From the NCBI GenBank assembly GCA_001953115.1, contig LSSL01003224.1, positions 1-28,802 of the forward strand: DNA of 28,802 nt. The letters run 5' to 3'. The position numbers and the translations under genes were made by a program. Origin of the DNA: Smittium mucronatum (taxonomy: Eukaryota; Kickxellomycota; Harpellomycetes; Harpellales; Legeriomycetaceae). Below the pieces are notes generated by a model. It saw only the letters and a program-made list of their open reading frames with translations. It was not told the origin of the DNA and ran no database searches. Positions 1 through 9,680 of the stretch are shown here, piece after piece (position 1 is the stretch's first letter; each line of letters starts with the position of its first letter).

Positions 1-292
1 AATAGCAGAGCTTTAAATTTATAACCTGCAAAAATTAACAGAAGAGATCTCAATTTTAATTTTTTCATTAGATATACTTTTTTTATTTAATATATTTGGT
101 TTAATAAAAGAAAAATGAAAGGGTAAAAAAAATACGAGTATTAAAAGTCTTTAAAAAAAATTAAGATAATAGATTAGAATCAGTTTTCTTTTATTTTTTT
201 ATAAAAAAAATTCCTCAATATGTTTCTCTTTGAATGTAATTCTCGAAAATATTTCAAAGCAGACAGCTTAAGATATCCAAGATTTATAATTG

Positions 293-349
293 TAATAACC
301 CTTTTCAATAATAACGATTTTAAAAACAAGTTTGCGTGTAGGGTTATTA
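293..349. repeat. Inverted repeat, 10-bp perfect stem, 37-nt loop
   Basis: TAATAACCCT at 293-302 pairs with AGGGTTATTA at 340-349. Each arm holds a CCC/GGG triplet, which is unusual in this sequence. No function can be assigned. Confidence 0.45.
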
Positions 350-3300
350 AAAAATACTAGTTCAAGTAGGATTGCCGAATTTATTATTATAGCTACCTTA
401 AACATCTTTAAATTAAATTGAATTGAATTCTATTATCTAGTGATTATCCTCAAAAAATTAGGTGTAAAATTTTTCTGCAAGATTTTTAAATAATAATTAA
501 TTAGGAAAAAAAACTCACTAAAAAATAACTATTAGCTAAGCTATCCAGTGAGTAGGTTTTTATTCTTTTTAATAGGATATTATTGAAAATATCAAGTAAG
601 AGAATTAGATATTATAAATAAATTCCCTTCTTAAAAAAAAAAATTAAGAGAATTGGTCAATAATAAAAAACTCAACTGGGAAAATTTCCAAGTAAATGTG
701 ATGATAATTTTTTTAATATGATAACACTAAAATGGAAAGTGAATCAATTCTCCGGTAAATTGAATGACAATTGTGTGAAAAAGGTAGGTGTAATAGAATT
801 TAGGTCAAATTTGATTGGATTAGATAATCTTAAACCGGAATTAGTAATAATATATTTTTTAGATAAATTAATAATGAATATATATTAATAGTTATCAGAA
901 TAAGTATTAATATATAATAAAAAATACTACTATTGTAATTATCAATAATATTAGTTTACCTTTTCTTCATGTTTAAATTTTCTTAATCATACTATTAAAG
1001 ATTTTACAGAAAATCGTATAGATGTTAAAAATCAAATAAGCTCAAAAAAAAATTCCGAAATTACACCATTAAAATATTTGAAATTAAATATTTAAAGGAT
1101 TTAAATCTAACCAGGACATTATTATATTTTTATTTTTAACAATAAAATAAGTAGATCATCCCAAAAAAACAGTTTTTCCCATTTAAATATCACCCAAAAA
1201 TTAACCTAATTTTTTACTGATGGCTATATTAAAGGATTAATTTATAATTTTTTTACAGAAAAAATTGGCTAATTTTTCTATAACTAAAAATTTAGCGCAA
1301 AGCATAATTTATCTACTTTGTATTATATTCATTGAAAAATAAGCCCGATTGAATTTCTGAAATCTTGGAAGCTGGTAAATTGAAATTGACAAATAAAATA
1401 TTATATAAATAATTTATTGAATTTCTGATATTTTTTAAATTTTTTAATTCAGTCTACTATTTCTCATATTACTGATAAAACATAATAAAACCGAATCCAA
1501 CTTCAAGAAAATAAATACATCAATAAAAGTTTTTTATTTGATTTGATTGCTTATATTTAGTCATTTGAATATATTGGGATTTGTTTGATTTTTTTAATAT
1601 TAATATGAATTTTTTTGCCAATTTTAATTCTACATTAATAATTAAGTATATTTTAATCTATATTTTAGATAATATGCTTTTTTTGATACTTATAAAATCA
1701 TTTAATTTTTCTTATAATACTAATACAGCTGTAAATATTTAATTTACTAAAAAATACTGTCGTTGATAATCAAATCACTAATTTTTGAAATTTATTTATT
1801 TATTTAATGTAAAAATTAAAAATACCATCTTATCAAAAATATTTAGACTAATTAAGTTTTGTAGAAGGTACTTTAAAATTTAGAATTAAACCTAAGAAAT
1901 CTATATAGTATAATTCTTTTCATTCTTTATAAATATTTATGTTTGGAAATTTGGTGTAAATAAAATTTAGCTCTGGATAGCATTTTAGTAATAGCTTTAT
2001 TTAATTTAAAAGGGTAAAAATATTAATAATTTTTAGATTTAGATAGAGAATAATTTCCTTTGAAACTCTCTTTCTTATGTTTATTTGAAATTAAAAAATA
2101 ATTCGATATCACATACTTTAAAACTCGGGTTTATTTAAAGTTTTACCTCATTAATAGACAAAAAAAAAATTAGTGCATTATATGACGAGTAAAATAAATG
2201 CGAAAATTTCTAATAAAAAGGATGAAAAAAAATCACGTGGTTATATTTAAATATAAGGAGCACTAAAAAAAATTCCTACTCTGATCAGCTGATATATAAA
2301 TTAAGATAATAAAAAAACCACTATGTCATATTATTAGGATAACACTTAAAATGTTGTGCCTAGGCTATGTAACAATTATTTATTATATTTAAATATTTAT
2401 TTTGAATTTTTCAATGTTATTTTGGCTATTATGTCAAAAATATTTGCTTTTGCTTTAAATAATCATTTTCAAAACAAAATTAGTCCCATGCGTACTAAAG
2501 AAGCTAAATAAAATCAACAAAAAAACGTATATTAGATTTCATTGGTCTATGTATTATTTTTAAACCATATTATGTTTTTTTACTTTATTATTAATATGAA
2601 AAATATTAGATGAAATAATTTTTTTTGGAAAATAGCAGAAATTTAATAAATTATTTACAGAATAACGTATTGGTGATTTTTAATGAAAAAGCTCCTAATT
2701 TTGCAGCAGTTATATCGAAATCATTGGCAAATGAACGAAATTTTAGCTGGATAAATTAGGAACAATCCAAACATTATTTTTTAAAAAAAGATGGAAAAAT
2801 TATCCGAGGATATTTATGATTTAATCCTTTATTTTTGAATCATGATGCAGTTTTATCATGAAAAAAAAAACGCCTTTATTTCAATAAAAAACTATCTGAT
2901 TTTTGTAAAATAAATGATTAAAGTTTTATTATAGTACATAGATACATTTTTTCAGAAAAAAATATGTCAAAATAATTTAGAAAATCTGGATATTTTTATT
3001 TTAATATCAATAAGAACATATTTTTTTAAAAAAAACTCCACTAACCTTTCATAATATAGATTTTTGATAAACATTGGATATATATTTAAGATAAAAGTAT
3101 AAGTATTTTTTTAAATTGCTTGTATATATCACTTTATACTCGTTTAGCCAAAAATTAACTTTGGATTTTTCTATCGAATTTTGAATTTTTTGAGGCGGAT
3201 TTTAAATAAAATAATTTTCAAATTTATTTTTAAAAATTTCTTATTTTTTGCTTTTTAAAGCCGTATGAGAAATACACATTACTCTTTTGAAAAAAAATCT

Positions 3301-3595
3301 CCTTGCTTTAAATTTAAAGAATGAGTTCATTCTTTTAATACCAATAATTCTGAATTACTTAACAGCTTATTTAAATTCGTATACTATTGAAAAATAAAGT
3401 TTTCAAAGTTACAAAAACAATTTATTAAATAACCTATTATTTTCAGTAAATGTAAATTTTTATAATTAAGTAAAACTTTGCATGACTATGACATAAATAA
3501 TCCAACATTACATTATAGAATATGCTTCAAAGGGAAAAAAATAAATTATTTTTCCAGAATTTACAGGATTTTTTTTTTTATATAAGATTACTGTG

Positions 3596-3618
3596 GGGGT
3601 TTTTTGGTAAAAAACCCC
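3596..3618. repeat. Strong hairpin GGGGTTTTTT-GGT-AAAAAACCCC
   Basis: A perfect 10-bp stem (3596-3605 with 3609-3618) with a 3-base loop and four G-C pairs at its base. It is among the most stable short hairpins in the window. No neighbouring gene explains it as a terminator. Confidence 0.6.
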
Positions 3619-4028
3619 TGACTCATAATAATATGTGTATCATGAAGTTTCGTTATGATAAAAATAATAATATAAAAACCAACATGAATAACCTATAATG
3701 ATTTATATTTTTTATAGAAATACAATTGCACTTTTTAAAAATATTATTGTTTTGAGCTTTTGGATTGTTTTTTATTCATCTAATTTAATTTGAAAGATGT
3801 TTTTGTTCTTACAACTCTTCTTTATCAACATTTTGTTTAATTTTTTTCTGAACTAAATATTCTGGCTATATGATGAAATAGATAGATATATTGAAATATA
3901 TTTATTACTTTAAAGTGTTGTGGTTTTAGTTATTTATTTCGGAAATTATAAAATAGAATATATAGATGAAATTTCACGTGGAAAAAAATTATTGAGATAT
4001 TAAATTAAATTTTTTCTGATAATTCATC

Positions 4029-4032
4029 AAAA
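4029..4032 (-). terminator. RNA polymerase III T4 terminator of the tRNA pair
   Basis: Four consecutive T on the minus strand (AAAA on plus), starting 7 bases after the tRNA-Ala discriminator base. A longer T-rich stretch follows further downstream. No T4 run lies between the two tRNA genes, so this is the first terminator a polymerase started at tRNA-Leu would meet. T4 runs are common in DNA this AT-rich; position is the main evidence. Confidence 0.75.
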
Positions 4033-4039
4033 GTGTCTA

Positions 4040-4112
4040 TGGAGAACCAGGGTATCGATCCCTGTACCTCTCACATGCTAAGCGAGCGCTCTACCATTTG
4101 AGCTAGATCCCC
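4040..4112 (-). tRNA. tRNA-Ala, anticodon AGC
   Basis: Cytoplasmic alanine tRNA for GCT/GCC codons. On the minus strand the 73-nt gene begins GGGGATC and ends GTTCTCC plus discriminator A. The acceptor stem includes the G3-T70 wobble, the classic alanine identity element recognised by alanyl-tRNA synthetase, and one T-T mismatch at pair 6-67. The anticodon loop TTAGCAT carries AGC. The A box (TAGCTCAAATGG) is at 4094-4105 and a B-box-like T arm (GGGATCGATACC) at 4051-4062. No intron or encoded CCA is present. It is the downstream member of a tandem pair with tRNA-Leu, followed 7 bases later by a T4 terminator. The GGGATCGATACCC T arm is common in plant and many protist alanine tRNAs. That is weak lineage evidence and argues only mildly against yeast-type fungi. 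Confidence 0.96.
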
Positions 4113-4114
4113 AA

Positions 4115-4197
4115 TGATTAGAGTGGGATTTGAACCCACGCCCCCGAAGAGACCGCGGCCTTAACGCGGCGCCTTAGACCAACTCGGCCATCTAACC
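4115..4197 (-). tRNA. tRNA-Leu, anticodon AAG
   Basis: Cytoplasmic leucine tRNA reading CTT/CTC codons once A34 is modified to inosine. Read on the minus strand, the 83-nt molecule starts GGTTAGA and ends TCTAATC plus discriminator A. This gives a 7-bp acceptor stem with one G-T wobble. The anticodon loop is TTAAGGC, with AAG in the middle, closed by a CCGCG/CGCGG stem. A long variable arm (GGTCTCTTCGGGGGC region) marks it as class II, as leucine tRNAs are. The A box (TGGCCGAGTTGG) is at 4179-4190 and the B box (GGTTCAAATCC) at 4126-4136, so the gene carries its own RNA polymerase III promoter. There is no intron and no encoded CCA. Its 3' end lies 2 bases before the tRNA-Ala gene on the same strand, with no T-run between them, so the two are probably transcribed together. 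The identification is secure. Confidence 0.96.
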
Positions 4198-4239
4198 ATT
4201 GGCTAAATAGGAAGTAACATAAACTAGAAACTATATTTT

Positions 4240-4294
4240 ATTTCATCGCATGTGGTTTTTCCCCGTGCCCTCATTACGAAGCTAGCCCTTCCCC
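4240..4294 (-). other. G+C-enriched patch upstream of the tRNA pair, possibly a decayed tRNA-like relic
   Basis: About 55 bases well above the local G+C level, lying roughly 45-95 bases upstream (minus-strand sense) of tRNA-Leu. Read on the minus strand it starts GGGGAAGGGCTAGCTTCG, continues ATGAGGGCACGGGG, and ends near CATGCGATGAAA. The first part loosely resembles the 5' half of the neighbouring tRNA-Ala (GGGGATCTAGCTC), and CATGCGA resembles an alanine anticodon-arm 3' side. No T arm or acceptor 3' strand follows, so it is not a functional tRNA. It could equally be an upstream element or an unrelated small RNA fragment. Confidence 0.2.
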
Positions 4295-4587
4295 AAAATA
4301 TATTACTTACATTATATTATTATTATCACGCTTCATAACTACGCCTTACAATACATTTTACAAGATGTATATAAGATGGTAAAATTTATATTCCAGAAAA
4401 TGAATCGACTCTAGCTGGTACCATAATTTTTGAATATTTAACAAATAAAAAAATAAACCAGTCTAAATTTTAATATTGAGTTATTGAATTAATATTTCCT
4501 CACAGGTTAACCTATCAGACTATCATTTATTCTTGATATTATTAGTTGAGAAAGGTCACTAATTTTATCTGGTACCTTCATAATATA
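4295..4587. other. AT-rich spacer between the tRNA region and inverted-repeat element A
   Basis: No gene is seen. A short stretch near 4450-4480 (AAACCAGTCTAA) resembles sequence just outside the right arm of element A on the opposite strand. The inverted homology may therefore once have reached further out. Confidence 0.4.
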
Positions 4588-4757
4588 TTGTAACGCATTC
4601 CAAGTCTATATTTAATAAATGCAAATCTTTTGTTAAAACCCCAAATGAAACAAAATCAACGATTTTATTTTTAAAAAACAATAATTATCTATAATGATTG
4701 GCTATAATTATATTCATTTAATTTAAACACAAAATGTATCTATTTTGGATTAAACGC
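4588..4757 (+). repeat. Left arm of inverted-repeat element A
   Basis: Matches the reverse complement of 5527-5695. Its inner end is CTATTTTGGATTAAACGC at 4740-4757, identical to the reverse complement of 5527-5544. Outward homology runs through the word AACGC near 4592 and then fades. Confidence 0.65.
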
Positions 4758-5437
4758 TCGAAATTAATAAATTTTCTTTTATTTGAAAACAAAAATAATT
4801 TAAAACATAAGATAACTTTTTAAAAAAAAGATTAAATTAAAAATTTGTCTTTTTATATTATTAATCGGATGCATATAATTATTGAGGTCACATATTTAAA
4901 TGTTTTTTTTTGAATTGAATCTGAATTTTTTTAAAAACAAACAATTTTTCAATATCGACCATAAAAAAATCATAAAGATTACAATTAAAGTGTAATAAAA
5001 ACTCAAATTTTAAACATACTAGTAAAAAAACCAATTTCATACTTTTTAATCTCGATCTGGGTGAGTATGAATTTTTTCAAAAACAACCTTGAGTTTTATT
5101 AAGTTGATAATGATCTAAATATGACCAAACTTATATTGTATTTTACAATTAAAATTTCATTTATTCTGGATTTTGAATATGATAAATCTCATTGGTAAAT
5201 ATTAAAGTATATAAAACTTGCTCATTAAAATAATTTTCTAAAGGCGGTTTTTTTTTCTCGAATTGATTTCAGATTAATTTAGGCGAAATTTTCATCATTA
5301 CATTTTAGTTTTTTTTGGTAAATTTACTGAAAATTCTACCGAACTTAGATTTTTGATAAAAAAAATTATAATGAAACAAAAGAGCTCCTAAAAAATAAAT
5401 ATAATTATTAGAACCCAATTAAAAAGATAAAAATCAT

Positions 5438-5544
5438 CTATTTTGGATCAAAGCTATTTGTTGGAAAATTAACTTGTATTCCAAATCATTCCTGTTTTCG
5501 AATAATTGTAATTTTTTTGATTTTGTGCGTTTAATCCAAAATAG
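5438..5544. repeat. Small 107-bp foldback nested at the edge of element A
   Basis: CTATTTTGGATCAAAG at 5438-5453 is an inverted near-match of the right-end word at 5527-5544. With 4740-4757, the motif CTATTTTGGATYAAA occurs three times, twice forward and once reversed, always at arm edges. This looks like a short terminal motif of a small element family. Confidence 0.55.
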
Positions 5545-5695
5545 GTCCGTCTTTTTATTTTTATTAAATAGATATATTTGTAGCCAATAATCAACTGTTT
5601 ATTACTGTTTTATAAAATAAAGGCGTTGTTTTTGTTTCATTTAGGTTTTTAATTAAAAATTTTGTTTTTTTAAATAAGGTTCTCAATCGCGTTGG
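5527..5695 (-). repeat. Right arm of inverted-repeat element A
   Basis: Inverted partner of 4588-4757. It starts with GCGTTTAATCCAAAATAG, and its homology ends near GCGTTGG at 5689-5695. The same first 18 bases also form one arm of the smaller foldback at 5438-5544. Confidence 0.65.
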
Positions 5696-6683
5696 TATAC
5701 TAATACTTAAATTAATTAGACTGGATTTTTTAATCACTATATTAATGATTCACTCCATTCATATAGCTCCAACTTATGGTTTCATTTTTGTTACTAAATT
5801 TCTATTCAAGCTTTCTTCAATCATTAAAATAGAATTTATAAAATAGAAAATTTTCGATTTGCATTCAAAAAAAAATTAAGCGAAAATTCTCTGATCTAAA
5901 AATCACTCATTTGTTGACATTTTGAGTTTTTCTTTTCTTCTTTCAAAATCTTTTTTTTTATTTAGCGGTAAAAATTACTGATATACTATAAAATTGCGCT
6001 TATTACAATAGGCTCGATTTTTAGCACAAAATTATAAAATTTAATCAAATTATATGAGTTTAAATTAAAAATAAGTTTAAAAATCATAAAAAAACTTTTT
6101 TATGGATTTTTTTTAAAAAATCCTGTTTAAGGAAATCGCCATTTCTATATGACAGGTTCTTTCACATAAAATACAAGTACGAAGAAATCGTCGAAAATTT
6201 TCCCATTTTTTTATGAAATTATTTTATCTTTGCTTTAGGTTTATATTTTGAAATTCTAACCATAATTAAAAAAAAAAATTGACATTCAAAGTTTAATAAA
6301 TATTGTGCCTTTTATTTTCCAAGATATTTCCTCCCAGAGACCATAATTTTATATTTAACAAAGAAAAATGTAAAAATTTTCATGAATCTTACGCGAAAAT
6401 GAGTCAATACATTATTCTTGTAATTTTTATAGTATTTGTTTTTTAGAGTAAATCAACAAAATGGTAATAATTTTTATTTAAATTCTAATTTGCAGGATGA
6501 AGGCTCTTTATCTAATTTATGAAATAAGTATTCATATTTTTTAAGTAATCGTGAAAGTTTTTTTTAGGTGTAAAAACTATCATTATAAAATTTTTAAAAT
6601 TTTACAGATTAAAAAAAAAATTAAAATGATGACCTTTTAAAAAAAAATAACTATAATTCATTAAGTTATCGGTTTATATCTAA

Positions 6684-6698
6684 ATATATATATATATA
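6684..6698. repeat. (AT)n microsatellite
   Basis: About seven AT dinucleotides in a row; a simple-sequence tract typical of AT-rich intergenic DNA. Confidence 0.8.
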
Positions 6699-8536
6699 AT
6701 AAACAACTTATTAGATTGATAAAAATATTAAATAATGGTTTTTTCTTTTTTCCTCTTCCTTGCTTTGAGGTATAAATCATTTTCATAAATTCACTTACAT
6801 TTTTGAAATAATTGTACAATTTTAAGATTTCCAATTTTATTTTTTGAAAATATTAGGAAATGTGAGTCATTTTTTTGTTTTAAAAGTCTTTAATGTATCA
6901 AAATATTAAAATAAAATAAAACTATTTAGTATAGTGTGAAAAATATGAGTCATGGAATTATATCCTCTTTATTTTCTTAGGTTGTGTACTTAATTTCGAT
7001 GATTAATATAAATAATTCTTCTTAAATAAAAAAAACTCTAGAATAAAAGAACACGTTTTTTTTCCAATTTGAATAAATCACACCATTCTGCTAAGGAATT
7101 CAACCAAATCAAACTTTTTAAAAAATATAAAATTATTATCAAATAAATATATCTATATTGTTTTTAATCCTAAATAAAGGAAAATTTATAGTGCTATATC
7201 CAATTGAGTCATAAAAAAAATATTCTCTCTTGTTTTTTTTTTTGAAGAGATTATTAGGTAATAATAATACCATTTAAATGAGATAAGCATAATTTCTAAA
7301 AAATTAACATTATTTCTTCTCGTTTTTTTATAATAAGCTATATGGAGTCTTTTCTTTTAAAAAAATCCCATTAATTAATATCCATCTTATAAGCATTAAA
7401 ACAACCGATTAAGTAATAATTGTGGTTTTAATTTAATATTTTGTTTTTTTTTATATACCATTAATTCCTGTTCGCTGAAATAAAATGAATTAATTTTTCA
7501 ACTTAATAAAAAAAAAGATAAAATGCGGAAATAAATTGCTATAATCAAAAAGGGTTAAATGGGATATTTTTTCCAATACTAGACTTTTTTTACTTAGTAA
7601 AATATTTTATATAAAAAAATTCAATCACCACATTACAAATAGAAGTGAAAAAACTTATTGAATCTAATAAATTTCCAAAAAATATTTTTTCTGCAATTCT
7701 AATTCGGTATCATTAAACAAATTTTATTTTATTACAGAAAATTTTTAAAGCCGAATTATCATTTATGTTTTAATATTAATGCTTTCCCTATCAAAGAGAA
7801 TGCATAAATATGATATTTCTTAAATGAATTAATAATCCCAGATATACCAATGTAGAGCAGTTATAAATTAAAATTTAAAAATAAAAAGCCCTAATTCGAA
7901 TTATTAGAAATCATTAAATTCGCTTACTTTTGAGATTATTAAGCCTCTTTTTGAAAGCTACGCCAATCAATTTTCACAAACCCAAAAAACTCTGATCACC
8001 GGAAATCGTTATCTTATTTGCAAAAGAACTCAAAAAGGTTATTTTTTACTAAAAAATTCGGGATTTTTTGCAAAAATGAGTTATAACCAATTAAAACATC
8101 CTATAAGAGTTAACAGATTCTTTATAATATAAAATAAAATTACAAATTATATCATACTTCATTCGACATTGGATCTGTTTAAATTTTACTTTTAAGGTCT
8201 AAATCTTATTCTCCCTTAATACTTTTTATAAATGAACCAATTAATGAAAATATTAGATATTATAAAACTGATAATTCAAAAAAATAATAATGTAAAAACA
8301 CTTATTAATTAATAGTAACCGGTTAAAATTAATTATGTCTATCATGTGGAAATAATTATTTAAGTAGATAATATCCCTAATATTTTAAATACAAGGAATT
8401 ACATGACCTATGTCTTTTAAAATCAAAATGTACAGTGATTTATTTGGATTAATTTATGGTTAATAGAACTGAAAATTGATTAATTGAGTATCGAGAAAAT
8501 TCTTTTTTTAATCTTGAAAAGTTAATTTTTTCTAAT

Positions 8537-8563
8537 AAGCTAATTCATTAACCTAATTAGCTT
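8537..8563. repeat. Hairpin, 9-bp perfect stem, 9-nt loop
   Basis: AAGCTAATT (8537-8545) pairs with AATTAGCTT (8555-8563). It lies about 280 bp before the stronger hairpin at 8843-8884. No gene is adjacent. Confidence 0.5.
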
Positions 8564-8842
8564 TTACACTATATCCTAACTAAAAAAAAGTGCCAAAAGC
8601 TATGGAGATATGGGGCATATCCCAAAAATAAGCTTTAGGTTTAAAAAATTTTAGTTTTAAACTTCTATTTCTATCACCCTAATATTTTTATTAAATTGAT
8701 TTTTTGTCCCCATCTTTCAATTCTTGGCTTTTTAAAATAAATGATCAGAGAAAAAATCCCTAAAATTTATCATAAATTAACCAAAAATCTTCATAAATCT
8801 CATAAAAATTAGTCCAATGTACAATTCTGTAATTTTTGTTTA

Positions 8843-8884
8843 TAATTATTAGTGAAAAAATTCGACTTTTATCACTAATAATTA
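8843..8884. repeat. Long hairpin, 13 + 4 bp stem, 6-nt loop
   Basis: TAATTATTAGTGA (8843-8855) pairs perfectly with TCACTAATAATTA (8872-8884). After one A-A mismatch, AAAA/TTTT extends the stem to a TTCGAC loop at 8861-8866. Seventeen pairs with a single mismatch is well beyond a typical chance stem here. It could be a remnant of a small foldback element. Confidence 0.6.
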
Positions 8885-9671
8885 CCCATATTTTTAATAT
8901 TTTTTATTGTGTATTTTTGATTTTCTATTAATTTAAAGCGCCTTTTTAATTAAATTGGAATAAATCTAATTGTGTACATTTCAACATCTATAAAATATTT
9001 TCGAATAAAATGAAATTATAATATCATATTTAAAAAACCCAGGCATTTTCATTATAAAACTTTTCATGAATAAATCATATTAATAAAATAAAGCTTATAT
9101 TTATAATAATATATCTTTTTCATTTAAAAAATGATTAATTGATTTATTTTCAATAATAAAAAATTCATATATATGATATCTAATTATTATGGGTCGTTTT
9201 TCAGTTTTCAATTTTCAATTTTGATTTATAAATTTGTGAAATAAAGACTAACCACCAATAAATATCTAGTTTTTAGGGGTATTTATCAAATTTAAAATTA
9301 AATTAAACTAAAAATTTTAATTTTAATTTTTTCTGAACTCGCATATTTTTTTTAAGATTTAGATAAAGATGATTTAATTATCGAAAATTTCATATTGTTT
9401 GTAAGTAAAATAATAGGTTAATATATTTTATTTTTGATAGTATTTAAATGCTTAAAATTATATAAATTATAATTAAATGCATTTTTCACTAAATATGACG
9501 ATTAATTTCAAATAATTTCATAAAATAATTTTTTTATATTCTACATACCAAAAATTTTCAAATTATTTTAAAAAATGAACAAAAACTAAAGTTAAAATAA
9601 GGTCTTTTAATTTGATTTTTCAAACCTATAAACCCTATTAAATTATAAAATTATTTTTGGGATGATGGGCA

Positions 9672-9680
9672 GGGGGGGGG
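9672..9680. repeat. Poly-G tract, nine G
   Basis: Nine consecutive G within GGGCAGGGGGGGGG, in DNA where G is only about 10% of bases. No gene context explains it. It could be a mutable tract, a chance slippage expansion or a sequencing/assembly artefact. Confidence 0.9.

Larger units (their letters stand above)
1..4028. other. Gene-free AT-rich stretch
   Basis: Stops occur densely in all frames and no tRNA or rRNA is seen. Structure noticed: a 10-bp hairpin stem at 293-302/340-349, a 10-bp hairpin at 3596-3618, and one stretch around 2622-3026 with fewer stops and slightly higher G+C than its surroundings (described in findings). The rest is A- and T-runs. Confidence 0.6.
4588..5695. mobile_element. 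Degenerate inverted-repeat (foldback/MITE-like) element A, about 1.1 kb
   Basis: Two arms of equal length (170 and 169 bp) in opposite orientation flank about 770 bp. Aligned by hand, an ungapped 80-bp stretch (starting AAATGAAACAAAA) matches at 57 positions (71%), and the inner ends share an exact 18-bp word. The interior is AT-rich with no coding capacity. No clear target-site duplication was found. The arms are too diverged for recent insertion. An old non-autonomous DNA transposon or a foldback duplication would both fit. Confidence 0.6.
5696..9671. other. Gene-free AT-rich stretch with hairpins and a TA microsatellite
   Basis: No gene supported. It contains a short (AT)n run near 6684-6698, perfect hairpins at 8537-8563 and 8843-8884, and a patch near 7940-8010 with slightly higher G+C but no open frame. 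Otherwise it consists of A/T runs and short words. Confidence 0.55.
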
